From Desulfobacteraceae bacterium UBA2174 (GTDB taxonomy: Bacteria > Desulfobacterota > Desulfobacteria > Desulfobacterales > UBA2174), in NCBI GenBank assembly GCA_002327445.1, contig DCWA01000028.1, positions 1-14,316 of the forward strand: a stretch of DNA of 14,316 nt, in the 5' to 3' direction. The notes beneath the pieces were generated by a model. It was not told where the DNA came from and ran no database searches. It saw only the letters and a program-made list of their open reading frames with translations. The stretch's first letter is position 1. Every line of letters begins with the position of its first letter. This document shows positions 6,832 through 14,069 of the stretch, in pieces. The position numbers were made by a program, and so were the translations under genes.

Positions 6832-6899
6832 CGGAGCGCAGCGACTCCATCACTTTAGGCACTTTAGTCACTCGTAACTTCAGTCACTTCCAACTTTCA
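6832..6899. repeat. Second copy of the composite GGAGCGCAGCG / CTTTAG repeat
   Basis: CGGAGCGCAGCGAC at 6832-6845, six unrelated bases, then ACTTTAGGCACTT at 6852-6864 repeats the arrangement at 4803-4835 exactly: same 14-mer, same 6-base gap, same 13-mer, same orientation. It is followed by a shorter, decaying array (CTTTAG at 6853 and 6862, then CTTCAG at 6879). It lies just upstream of the unknown gene at 6924, as the first copy lies just upstream of ugpA. Confidence 0.85.
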
Positions 6900-6923
6900 A
6901 CCCCAATCCCCTGTGAGCCATCG

Positions 6924-7868
6924 ATGATTCCCGTCTACTTTCCCCTGACCTTCGTATCAGAGACGACAGCGGCGCGCATTGTCCGCTGGTGCGATCAAAT
7001 CGGCCTGTTGGCGCCCTCCGCGGATTCAAAGGATGCCTCGCCCATACTCGATCGATATCCCGGCATTTGGCGCCTGTACTGCCCGCAGGCGGGGGATGAA
7101 GCGATGCTCGCCCTTTTGGAAACCGAATGGCGCCGCTGGGCCGACATGCATGCCGGAGCGGACTTGGCGGCGGTCATGGCCGCCCGGGAAGCCGACGGTC
7201 CCTTTGTCGCTCCCCCCGCCATCAACAGCCTGCGCAGCCGGATCCGGGCGGGGAACGAGACCGGATCGACCGCGGCCGTCGATCCGCTGATGGCGGCCCG
7301 GGTCTTCCTGCGCTTCGCCCATGGTCTGGACCGGGACCAGACCGCCCTCAAAGACCAACTGTGCCATATCGCCGGCCTTGAAAGGCAAATGCGGCGAGAA
7401 CTGGAAGGCGTCGCCGAGGAACCGGCCGCCGAAATGGCGATTGCGGACGACCCCGGCGCCTTTCTCACCGAACGCCGACTTTCCGCCTGGGCCCGGCTGG
7501 CCTTGTCGCTGGACGTTGAAACCGAGGTCTTCGTCACCGATAGTGCCGCGGTGATCGCGGTGGTGGCGGAATACTTCGGCCCCCTGAATCTGGTAAGGCG
7601 ACTGCCCGAAGGCGAAAGTCCCCCGGAGAGCCCTGAAACGCAACAGCTCTCCCGGGCCATCACCGAGGCCCTGATGCCGGGCACCCATTCGGCACCTGCC
7701 GCCCCGGCCGCCCTATCTGCGGCGACGATCTATGCCATCGACCGACGGCCGGCGGATTTTCTTCACCGCCTGGTGGCCGGCCGCCGGATGCCGCCCCCCG
7801 AGCCCCGGGGCACCGGCCGCTGCCTGGTGATCGAAATCGACGATGGAATCCCGCCAGTGCTCCCCTAA
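6924..7868 (+). CDS. Protein of unknown function, 314 residues
   Basis: I do not recognise a family. The protein is soluble-looking: no signal peptide and no convincing membrane segment. It starts MIPVYFPLTFVSETTAARI, then has mixed alpha-helical sequence with a Trp-rich stretch (WRLYCP near 49, EWRRWADMH near 68-76), a helical region about 122-165 with LRFAHGLDRDQTALKDQLCHIAGLERQMRREL, an acidic middle, a Pro/Ala-rich linker about 229-262, and the tail GRCLVIEIDDGIPPVLP. Composition and codon use resemble the flanking genes, which supports real coding. The start is the ATG at 6924; upstream it has only weak ribosome-site similarity (GTGAG). It sits between the ugp repeats and the ferredoxin promoter, so it may be a single-gene unit or a read-through product of ugpBAE. 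Similar hypothetical proteins may occur in sulfate reducers, but that is only an impression. Confidence 0.75.
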   Translation: MIPVYFPLTFVSETTAARIVRWCDQIGLLAPSADSKDASPILDRYPGIWRLYCPQAGDEAMLALLETEWRRWADMHAGADLAAVMAAREADGPFVAPPAINSLRSRIRAGNETGSTAAVDPLMAARVFLRFAHGLDRDQTALKDQLCHIAGLERQMRRELEGVAEEPAAEMAIADDPGAFLTERRLSAWARLALSLDVETEVFVTDSAAVIAVVAEYFGPLNLVRRLPEGESPPESPETQQLSRAITEALMPGTHSAPAAPAALSAATIYAIDRRPADFLHRLVAGRRMPPPEPRGTGRCLVIEIDDGIPPVLP

Positions 7869-7946
7869 GGCCGGTTCATGGCCAAATCAATAATATAATC
7901 AATTATCCCAATGAGTTAGATAAAAATAAAAAATCGCCTTCAAGGC

Positions 7947-7974
7947 TTGACGCATCGCGATCACTTGGTATAAG
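7947..7974 (+). promoter_or_regulatory. Sigma70-type promoter for the ferredoxin gene
   Basis: TTGACG (7947-7952) and TATAAG (7969-7974) are spaced by 16 bases, each one mismatch from consensus. They lie in an unusually AT-rich leader (about 7880-8030) and in the right orientation about 70 bp before the ferredoxin start codon. This is the clearest promoter in the window. Confidence 0.7.
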
Positions 7975-8042
7975 GACTTTGCGCAAGTTGATCGGATTCT
8001 TTGTTTCGTGTTTTTCAATTTCAGTTCGGAAAGGAGTGGAAA

Positions 8043-8231
8043 ATGGCTTTTACCCCCATCGTCGATGAGGACAAGTGCCAGGGCTGTGAGGAGTGCGTCA
8101 ATGTTTGCCCGGTGGAAGTGTACGAGATGCAGGACGGCAAAAGCGTCCCGGTGAATGCTGAAGAATGCCTTGGCTGCGAGAGCTGCATCGAGGTGTGCGA
8201 AGCAGGCGCCATCACCATCGAGGAAAGCTGA
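8043..8231 (+). CDS. 2[4Fe-4S] ferredoxin
   Basis: Encodes 62 residues, the classic size for a bacterial clostridial-type ferredoxin, a soluble low-potential electron carrier in the cytoplasm. Eight cysteines form two CxxCxxCxxxC motifs at C12, C15, C18, C22 and C42, C45, C48, C52. By family rule, C12/C15/C18/C52 hold one cubane and C42/C45/C48/C22 the other. The first motif ends in Cys-Pro as usual; the second ends Cys-Glu, lacking the Pro. The start is the ATG at 8043, with AAGGAG 6 nt upstream (8031-8036); an in-frame TTG at 8001 would add 14 residues that do not look like ferredoxin. It has its own promoter and terminator, so it is a monocistronic, probably highly expressed gene. The redox partner cannot be read from the context. 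Confidence 0.95.
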   Translation: MAFTPIVDEDKCQGCEECVNVCPVEVYEMQDGKSVPVNAEECLGCESCIEVCEAGAITIEES

Positions 8232-8255
8232 TTCCTCCGGCAGCAGCCTTCGACG

Positions 8256-8292
8256 TCCCCCGACGGGTCCGCCCGTGCGGGGGATTTTTTTT
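8256..8292 (+). terminator. Rho-independent terminator after ferredoxin
   Basis: The stem TCCCCCGACGGG pairs across a TCCG loop with CCCGTGCGGGGGA (one bulged G), and eight T residues follow at 8285-8292. It lies 25 bp after the ferredoxin stop codon and closes that transcript. Confidence 0.92.
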
Positions 8293-8321
8293 GCCGCGGT
8301 CCGCTACGCGGGTTACCGGAT

Positions 8322-8337
8322 CTTTGGCCGGCCAAAG
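8322..8337. promoter_or_regulatory. Perfect 16-bp palindrome upstream of the plsC-rnj-ftsK operon
   Basis: CTTTGGCCGGCCAAAG reads the same on both strands. It lies between the ferredoxin terminator and the gene at 8388. It is about 12 bp upstream of a weak promoter-like pair, TTGCCT (8350-8355) and TAATTT (8373-8378) with 17-bp spacing. It could be an operator for a dimeric regulator; it could also be chance in GC-rich DNA. Confidence 0.35.
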
Positions 8338-8387
8338 GCCAATATCTACTTGCCTGAAGTTTCGATATGGGCTAATTTTCAATCTTT

Positions 8388-8720
8388 ATGAAACAATACG
8401 TCATCGATCAAATCCGGTCCGAGGATCAGGCCAAGCTCAAGGTGCTGCTGGAAACCGAACTGGGGCCGCCCGCCATCGGGGGCATCTACTGGATGCCGCT
8501 GGATGAATCCGTGTTGACCGACATCCAGGCCGCCCACAAGGACTGTCAGCCGTTCTATGTCGCCGTCGACCTGGAGGCGGATCGCCTGGTGTGTGAATTG
8601 CTGGTGCGCACCTGCGGACGGATGCGCTGCGAGTGCATGGGATACGCCACCGCCCGGCAACGGGCCTGGTTGATCGAAAAGATCGACGGAATTCTGCAAC
8701 GACTCCATATTACGGTCTGA
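8388..8720 (+). CDS. Small Cys-containing protein of unknown function, 110 residues
   Basis: I do not recognise a family. The protein is soluble and alpha/beta-looking: an N-terminal helix (QYVIDQIRSEDQAKLKVLLE), GGIYWMPLDESVLTDIQ at 31-47, and a probable strand FYVAVDLEADRLVCELLV at 56-73. A cysteine cluster, C69, C76, C81 and C83 (motif RTCGRMRCECMGYA), follows, then a C-terminal helix. C53 is a fifth cysteine. The cluster spacing could suit a metal or Fe-S site but matches no motif I can name. No good ribosome site precedes the ATG at 8388. The next Met is at 36 and would remove the conserved-looking front, so 8388 is kept. The stop is 10 bp before plsC, so it is probably the first gene of the plsC-rnj-ftsK operon. 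Codon use matches the neighbours. Confidence 0.75.
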   Translation: MKQYVIDQIRSEDQAKLKVLLETELGPPAIGGIYWMPLDESVLTDIQAAHKDCQPFYVAVDLEADRLVCELLVRTCGRMRCECMGYATARQRAWLIEKIDGILQRLHITV

Positions 8721-8730
8721 CCCTGACGCC

Positions 8731-9468
8731 ATGGCACTCAAGCTGTTTCGCACCGCCTACATCTTCGCCTGGATTCTGATCGTCACCATTTTAAGGGGCA
8801 CGCTGGTGATCTGCGTCGCCCTGTGCACCGCCAACCAGGAAGCGGCCCATCGCATCGCCCAGCGGTGGGGCCGGTCGATTCTGCGGGTCAGCGGGGTCCG
8901 GGTGACTGTCGTCGGGACGGAACACCTGACGCCTGGCCGGTCGTTCATCCTCATGCCCAATCACCAGAGCCACTTCGACATCCCCGTGCTGCTCGGCTGC
9001 CTGGACACCCAGTTTCGCTGGATGGCCAAGGCCGAGCTGTTCCGGATCCCCATCTTCGGACGCGCCATGCGGGGCTGCGGCTACATCAGCATCAATCGCT
9101 CCAACCGTCAGGAGGCCTTCGCCAGCATCCAGCAGGCCGGCGACGCCATCCGCGGCAAGGCATCGGTGCTGATCTTTCCCGAGGGCACCCGCAGCCCGGA
9201 CGGCAAACTGCTGCCCTTCAAGAAGGGCGGCTTCGTGCTGGCAGTGGACAGCGGCGTGCCGATTCTGCCCATCGGCATCTACGGCACGGGCCGCATCCTG
9301 CCCAAAAAGCGCCTCCTCATGGACCCCTGTCCAGTGGTGATGTGGATCGGTCCCCCCGTCGACACGACCGGTTTCGACCGTGAAACCAAGGATGCGTTGA
9401 TGGCCAAGGTGCGCCAGGCACTGTGCGAAGCCGTCACCCGGGCTTCCGAAGGCCGGTTGGAATGCTGA
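8731..9468 (+). CDS. plsC: 1-acyl-sn-glycerol-3-phosphate acyltransferase, PlsC type
   Basis: Encodes 245 residues, the usual size for PlsC. The enzyme transfers an acyl group to lysophosphatidate to make phosphatidate, at the inner face of the cytoplasmic membrane. An N-terminal hydrophobic segment, about 8-33, would anchor it. The acyltransferase blocks are in order: NHQSHFD at 77-83 with the catalytic H78 and D83 of the HX4D motif; the substrate-binding arginine region GYISINRSN near 117-125; FPEGTRS at 149-155; and VPILPIGIYGTG from 176. It starts 10 bp after the preceding small gene, and its TGA overlaps the next start in ATGCTGA, which suggests translational coupling to RNase J. Other members of this superfamily (lyso-ornithine-lipid or glycerol-phosphate acyltransferases) cannot be excluded from sequence alone, but PlsC is the best call. 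Confidence 0.9.
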   Translation: MALKLFRTAYIFAWILIVTILRGTLVICVALCTANQEAAHRIAQRWGRSILRVSGVRVTVVGTEHLTPGRSFILMPNHQSHFDIPVLLGCLDTQFRWMAKAELFRIPIFGRAMRGCGYISINRSNRQEAFASIQQAGDAIRGKASVLIFPEGTRSPDGKLLPFKKGGFVLAVDSGVPILPIGIYGTGRILPKKRLLMDPCPVVMWIGPPVDTTGFDRETKDALMAKVRQALCEAVTRASEGRLEC

Positions 9469-11111
9469 AGATCGTTCCCATGGGCGGCCTTGGGGAAATC
9501 GGGCTCAACATGATGGGCTTCGAGTACGGCGACACGCTCTTCGTGGTCGATGCCGGGCTGATGTTCCCGGAAGCCGACATGCCGGGAGTGGACTGCGTCA
9601 TTCCCGACATGAGCTACGTGAAGGCCAATCGTCACCGGCTGGCCGGCCTGGTGCTCACCCATGCCCACGAGGACCATATCGGCGCCCTGCCTTACCTGCT
9701 GCGGGACCTCAACACCCCCGTCTTCGGCACCCCCTTCACCCTGGCCATGGTGGAAACCAAGCTCGAAGCCCACGGCCTGCTGCGGCAGGCTTCGCTGCAC
9801 CGGGTCACCACCGACAGTCAATTGCGCCTGGGGCCGTTCACCATCGAATTCATCCCCGTGGCCCACAGCGTGGTGGACGGCGTGGCCCTGGCGATTCACA
9901 CCCCCCTGGGAACGGTGATTCACACCGGTGATTTCAAGATCTCCCAGACCGGCCCCGCGTCCTTGCGCACCGACGTCAACCGGCTGGCCCGCTACGGCGC
10001 GGAAGGCGTCCTGGCGCTGCTGTCGGATTCCACCAACGTGGAAAACGAGGGCTACACCATTTCCGACGAGGAAGTGGGCCGCACCCTCACGCGGATCGTG
10101 CGCCATGCGCCCGGCCGGGTGATCGTGGCCTTGTTCGCTTCCAGCATCAGCCGGATCCAGCAGGTGGTGCAGGCGGCCGAAGCCGGGGGCCGCCGGGTGA
10201 TCTTCAACGGCCGCAGCATCGAGACCAGCGTGCGCATCGCCAGAAACCTGGGCCACCTCACGCTGCCCGAAGGCTTGGAGGCCGCCATCGAGGATCTGGA
10301 CGAGATCCCCGACGGGGAGGCGCTGATCGTCACCACCGGCAGCCAGGGGGAACCCATGGCTGCCCTGGCGCGCATGGCCGCCGGAACCCACAAGCAGATT
10401 CAGATCCGGCCGGGAGACACCGTAGTGCTCAGCTCCAAGTTCATCCCGGGCAACGAGCGGGCCATCGGACGGATCATCAACAATCTCTACCGGCGCGGCG
10501 CCGAGGTGATCTACGAGAAGATTTCCGCCATCCATGTTTCCGGCCACGCTTTTCGCGAAGAACTGAAGTTGATGATCAACCTGACCCGGCCACGCCATTT
10601 CATCCCCATCCACGGGGAATACCGGCACCTTCTGCTCCACGCCCGGCTGGCCCGGGAGGTCGGGGTAGAACCCGAACGGGTCCTGCTGGTGGAAAACGGC
10701 CAATGCATCGAATTCGACGAAAGCGGCGGCCGTCTCGGCGACGTGGTCCCCACCGGCCGGGTGCTGGTGGATGGCAAAGGGATCGGTGACGTGGGCCGCA
10801 TCGTGCTCAAGGAACGGCGCCTGCTCAGTGAGGACGGGCTGGTGGTGGTGACCATGGCCCTCGACCAGGATACGGGAATCATCGTCTTCGGGCCGGACAT
10901 CGTCTCCCGGGGCTTTGTTTTCGAGAACGCGACCGGGCACATCCTCGATGACGCGGTATGCGTGGTGCTGGAAGTGGTGGAGGAGATCGGCGCCGCGGCG
11001 CCCGATCGTACCGAACGCCTCCGCACCGAAGTCCAGAGCGCCCTGCGCAAGTATTTCGAGTACACCATCCGGCGGCGGCCGGTGATTCTGCCGTTTATCA
11101 TGGAAATCTAA
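9462..11111 (+). CDS. rnj: Ribonuclease J
   Basis: Encodes 549 residues, typical of RNase J (about 555). This cytoplasmic metallo-hydrolase cuts and trims RNA, often 5' to 3', in mRNA turnover and rRNA maturation. The metallo-beta-lactamase core has the metal-binding motif HAHEDH at 67-72, further ligands in VAHS (H135) and TGD (D157), then the beta-CASP insert with LLSDSTNVEN at 187-196 and the TTGSQGEPMAALARMA block near 291-306. The late motifs are SGHAFREEL (H362) and IPIHGEY (H384). A C-terminal domain of about 100 residues follows and ends in a basic helix YTIRRRP. The ATG at 9462 begins the family's usual LKIVPMGGLGEIGLN and overlaps the plsC stop by 7 nt; a longer in-frame start at 9423 would lie inside plsC. 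ftsK follows after 17 bp. Confidence 0.95.
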   Translation: MLKIVPMGGLGEIGLNMMGFEYGDTLFVVDAGLMFPEADMPGVDCVIPDMSYVKANRHRLAGLVLTHAHEDHIGALPYLLRDLNTPVFGTPFTLAMVETKLEAHGLLRQASLHRVTTDSQLRLGPFTIEFIPVAHSVVDGVALAIHTPLGTVIHTGDFKISQTGPASLRTDVNRLARYGAEGVLALLSDSTNVENEGYTISDEEVGRTLTRIVRHAPGRVIVALFASSISRIQQVVQAAEAGGRRVIFNGRSIETSVRIARNLGHLTLPEGLEAAIEDLDEIPDGEALIVTTGSQGEPMAALARMAAGTHKQIQIRPGDTVVLSSKFIPGNERAIGRIINNLYRRGAEVIYEKISAIHVSGHAFREELKLMINLTRPRHFIPIHGEYRHLLLHARLAREVGVEPERVLLVENGQCIEFDESGGRLGDVVPTGRVLVDGKGIGDVGRIVLKERRLLSEDGLVVVTMALDQDTGIIVFGPDIVSRGFVFENATGHILDDAVCVVLEVVEEIGAAAPDRTERLRTEVQSALRKYFEYTIRRRPVILPFIMEI

Positions 11112-11128
11112 ACCCTGACAGTTACGCC

Positions 11129-13291
11129 ATGCGCAAGGAACTTGCCGGCATAGCCGTATTTTTTCTGGTCATTTTCACGCTGATCAGCCTGTTGTCCTAC
11201 ACCCCGGACGACCCGTCGCTGCTTCACGCCGCCGATTCGCGGCATGTGGACAATCTTTTTGGCCTGGCGGGAGCCCATCTGGCCGGACTGCTCGTGAGCC
11301 TTTTCGGCCTGGGCGCCTTCTGGGTGCCGATCCTCCTGCTGGTCCTGAGCACCCAGTTTTTCGGCCACCACCCCCGGCAAGCCCTCATCGGTACCGTGGT
11401 GGGCGGACTGGTCTTGGTGGTGGTCAGCGGCGGCCTGGTAAGCGTCTGGACGGCCCCCGGAGAACCGGTGACCCTCTTCGGCCGCCCCTTTGCCGCCGGC
11501 GGATGGCTCGGCGAGGGGCTCAGGGCCATCGCCTGGCGCTACATGAGCCAGGCCGGCGGCACCATCGTCCTGGTGCTCCTCTGGCTGGTGGGACTGATCC
11601 TGGCCACCCGCTTTTCCCTGGTGCGCTGCACCCGGCACCTGGCGGTGCTGCTGGCCCTCGCCCGCGACCGGTGGGGAACCTTCCGTCTCAAGCACCGCCA
11701 GCGGCGCATCAAGTCGATCAAACGCGAAAAGACCCTGCGCGAGCAGGCGATCCACCCGCCGGCCAAGCTGACCATCAAGACGCCCGCCGTCAGCCCGGTT
11801 CCGCCGGTTCCCGTGCCCAAGCAGGAGGTCTTCGACTTCATGCGCGATCGCAACGGGTTTCAACTGCCGCCGGTCAGCCTGTTGACCGACCCGGAGCCGC
11901 GGCCATCGACCGTGGACGATGAAAACCTCAAGATGAAATCGCGGTTGCTGGAGAAAAAACTCGAAGACTTCGGCGTCCACGGCCAAGTGATGGCGGTGCT
12001 CCCCGGCCCGGTCATCACCACCTTCGAATACGAGCCCGCCCCGGGGGTGAAGATCAACCGCATCGCCAACCTCTCCGACGATCTGGCCATGGCCCTGAAG
12101 GCCATCAGCATCCGCATCGTGGCCCCGATTCCCGGCAAGGCGGCCATCGGCATCGAAATTCCCAATGCCGACCGTGAACTGGTGCGCTTCAAGGAAGTGG
12201 TGATTTCCGCAGTCTTCGAAAAATCCAAATCCAACCTCACCCTCTGCCTCGGCAAGGACATCGTGGGCAACCCCGTGGTCGCCGACCTGGAACGCATGCC
12301 GCACCTGCTCATCGCCGGCGCCACGGGCACGGGCAAGAGCGTCGGGCTCAACGCCATGATCTGCAGCCTCCTCTACAAGGCCGGCCCCGAAGAGATCAAG
12401 TTCATCATGGTCGATCCCAAACGCATCGAGCTGTCGCTCTATGACGGGATTCCCCACCTGATCACGCCGGTGGTCACCGATGTCAAAAAAGCCACCAACG
12501 CCCTGTTCTGGGCGGTGCGGGAGATGGAGCGCCGCTACGCCCTGCTGCAGGAATTGAAGGTGCGCAACCTCAAGCAGTACAACCAGAAGGCGGCCAAGAG
12601 CAGCCCGGACGCCGAAGGCAACACACCCGAAAAGCTACCGCTGATCGTGATCATCATCGACGAGCTGGCCGACCTGATGATGGTGGCCAGCCGCGACGTG
12701 GAAGTGGCCCTGACCCGCCTGGCCCAGATGGCCCGGGCCTCGGGCATCCATCTGATTCTGGCGACCCAGCGCCCGTCGGTGGACGTGCTTACCGGCATCA
12801 TCAAGGCCAATTTTCCCACCCGGCTCACCTTCCAGGTGTCCTCGCGCACCGATTCGCGCACCATCATCGACAGCGGCGGCGCCGAGAACCTGCTTGGCAA
12901 CGGCGACATGCTCCTGCTGCCGCCGGGAACCGCCAAGCTCCAGCGGATCCACGGGGCGTTCATCAGCGAAGAAGAGGTGACGGCGGTGGTGGACTTTCTC
13001 AAGGCCCAGAAGCCGCCCGAGTACCTCGACGATGTCACCGAAAAACCGGACGAGGAGGAGGGCGCCGAAAACGGCGGCGAAACCGAATACGACGAGCACT
13101 ACGACGCCGCCGTGGCCCTGGTGACCCGCACCCGCCAAGCATCCATCTCCATGGTCCAGCGCCATTTGCGCATCGGCTACAATCGCGCCGCCCGGATCAT
13201 CGAAACCATGGAGCGCGAAGGCGTGGTCGGCCCGGCCGACGGCGCCAAGCCCCGGGAAGTGCTGGCGCGAAACCTGGACGAGACCCTGTGA
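11129..13291 (+). CDS. ftsK: DNA translocase FtsK/SpoIIIE
   Basis: Encodes 720 residues. FtsK sits at the division septum and pumps chromosomal DNA to finish segregation before cell closure. The N-terminal membrane domain, about 5-165, has four hydrophobic segments (near 7-23, 46-75, 86-106 and 142-162). The linker, about 165-260, is basic then Pro-rich and short compared with E. coli FtsK. The alpha domain is about 262-360. The RecA-like beta motor has Walker A GATGTGKS at 397-404, DPKRIEL at 429-435, Walker B VIIIDELADL at 507-516 and ATQRPSVDV near 545-553. After an acidic linker (636-652), the winged-helix gamma domain, about 655-713, contains RQASISMVQRHLRIGYNRAAR, which in the family reads chromosome polarity sequences and contacts XerD. 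The ATG at 11129 is chosen because the frame upstream only overlaps RNase J; its ribosome site is weak. The stop lies 2 bp before the methyltransferase start. Confidence 0.95.
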   Translation: MRKELAGIAVFFLVIFTLISLLSYTPDDPSLLHAADSRHVDNLFGLAGAHLAGLLVSLFGLGAFWVPILLLVLSTQFFGHHPRQALIGTVVGGLVLVVVSGGLVSVWTAPGEPVTLFGRPFAAGGWLGEGLRAIAWRYMSQAGGTIVLVLLWLVGLILATRFSLVRCTRHLAVLLALARDRWGTFRLKHRQRRIKSIKREKTLREQAIHPPAKLTIKTPAVSPVPPVPVPKQEVFDFMRDRNGFQLPPVSLLTDPEPRPSTVDDENLKMKSRLLEKKLEDFGVHGQVMAVLPGPVITTFEYEPAPGVKINRIANLSDDLAMALKAISIRIVAPIPGKAAIGIEIPNADRELVRFKEVVISAVFEKSKSNLTLCLGKDIVGNPVVADLERMPHLLIAGATGTGKSVGLNAMICSLLYKAGPEEIKFIMVDPKRIELSLYDGIPHLITPVVTDVKKATNALFWAVREMERRYALLQELKVRNLKQYNQKAAKSSPDAEGNTPEKLPLIVIIIDELADLMMVASRDVEVALTRLAQMARASGIHLILATQRPSVDVLTGIIKANFPTRLTFQVSSRTDSRTIIDSGGAENLLGNGDMLLLPPGTAKLQRIHGAFISEEEVTAVVDFLKAQKPPEYLDDVTEKPDEEEGAENGGETEYDEHYDAAVALVTRTRQASISMVQRHLRIGYNRAARIIETMEREGVVGPADGAKPREVLARNLDETL

Positions 13292-13293
13292 TA

Positions 13294-13956
13294 ATGGACA
13301 TAGATTCAAAATTGATCGAGGCCACCCGCGGCTTTCTCGATCCGGCCGAGGGAATGGCGCTGCATGAAGCAGCCATGGAAGCCAGCCGGCGCGGCCCCTG
13401 CCTGGAGATCGGCTCCTACTGCGGCAAAAGCGCCCTGTATTTGGGCAGTGCCTGCCGCTGCAACAGCCAAGTGCTCTTTACCATCGATCACCACCGTGGC
13501 AGCGAAGAACAGCAGCCGGGGCAGGAATACTTCGACCCGGCTCTCTTCGATGCCGCGCAGGGGTGCATCGACACCCTGCCCCACCTGCGCCGCGCCCTGG
13601 TCGCCGCAGGCATGGAAGACACCGTGGTGCCCATCGTGGCGCCAAGCCGCGTGGTGGCCCGGGCCTGGGCCACGCCATTGGCGTTGATCTTCATCGACGG
13701 TGGCCATGCTCTGGAAACCGTCTATACCGACTACACCGCCTGGGTGGGCCACCTCATTCCCGGAGGGTTGTTGCTGATCCACGACATCTTTCACGACCCC
13801 GCCGACGGCGGGCAGGCCCCCTGGCATGTCTACCGGCTGGCCCTGGCCTCGGGCCTCTTCGAGGCCGAACCACGCGTGGGCAGCCTCGGCCGCCTCCGCC
13901 GCCGGCTCTGCGGCCAGGTGCCGCAAGATCTCGGCACTATCGTCGCCAATCTTTAA
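13294..13956 (+). CDS. Class I SAM-dependent methyltransferase (Methyltransf_24-like)
   Basis: Encodes 220 residues. The Rossmann methyltransferase core shows the SAM-binding motif LEIGSYCGKSALYLG at 37-51, an acidic second-strand end FTIDHHRG at 62-69, and a post-core block LIFIDGGHALETVYTDY at 131-147. PGGLLLIHDIFHDP (156-169) follows, with a His-Asp pair of the kind that binds metal in catechol-type and related methyltransferases. The substrate cannot be told from sequence. The ATG at 13294 is preferred; a GTG at 13288 overlapping the ftsK stop would add two residues and is the alternative. It is almost certainly the last gene of the 8388-13956 operon. No T-run terminator follows; the repeat array begins about 110 bp downstream. 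Confidence 0.82.
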   Translation: MDIDSKLIEATRGFLDPAEGMALHEAAMEASRRGPCLEIGSYCGKSALYLGSACRCNSQVLFTIDHHRGSEEQQPGQEYFDPALFDAAQGCIDTLPHLRRALVAAGMEDTVVPIVAPSRVVARAWATPLALIFIDGGHALETVYTDYTAWVGHLIPGGLLLIHDIFHDPADGGQAPWHVYRLALASGLFEAEPRVGSLGRLRRRLCGQVPQDLGTIVANL

Positions 13957-14069
13957 AAAGAGCCTCTCGCCTTTTCCCGGTTGACACGTTGCGCCATTTA
14001 AGTTAACTGCTTCTTCACATCAGGTTAACGCATAAATCTTTGGCGGTTGAAAATGACACCTTTTTTGCA
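13957..14069. other. Gene-free stretch between methyltransferase and repeat array
   Basis: There is no gene here. It contains TTGACA at 13981-13986 without a matching -10, and two GTTAAC palindromes at 14002-14007 and 14024-14029 (22 bp apart, about two helical turns). GC is lower than in the flanking genes. No terminator with a clear stem and T-run was found for the upstream operon. Confidence 0.6.

Noticed and set aside
9279..10940. Long open frame (553 codons) on the minus strand opposite RNase J
   Set aside because: Shadow of rnj caused by GC-rich third positions; no domain, no ribosome site.
13957..13985. Possible terminator AAAAAG..CTTTT after the methyltransferase
   Set aside because: The stem is only five mostly A-T pairs and lacks a following T-run.
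13981..13986. TTGACA as a -35 box after the methyltransferase
   Set aside because: No acceptable -10 hexamer lies 15-19 bp downstream (best is TTAACT), and no gene follows on that strand in the window.
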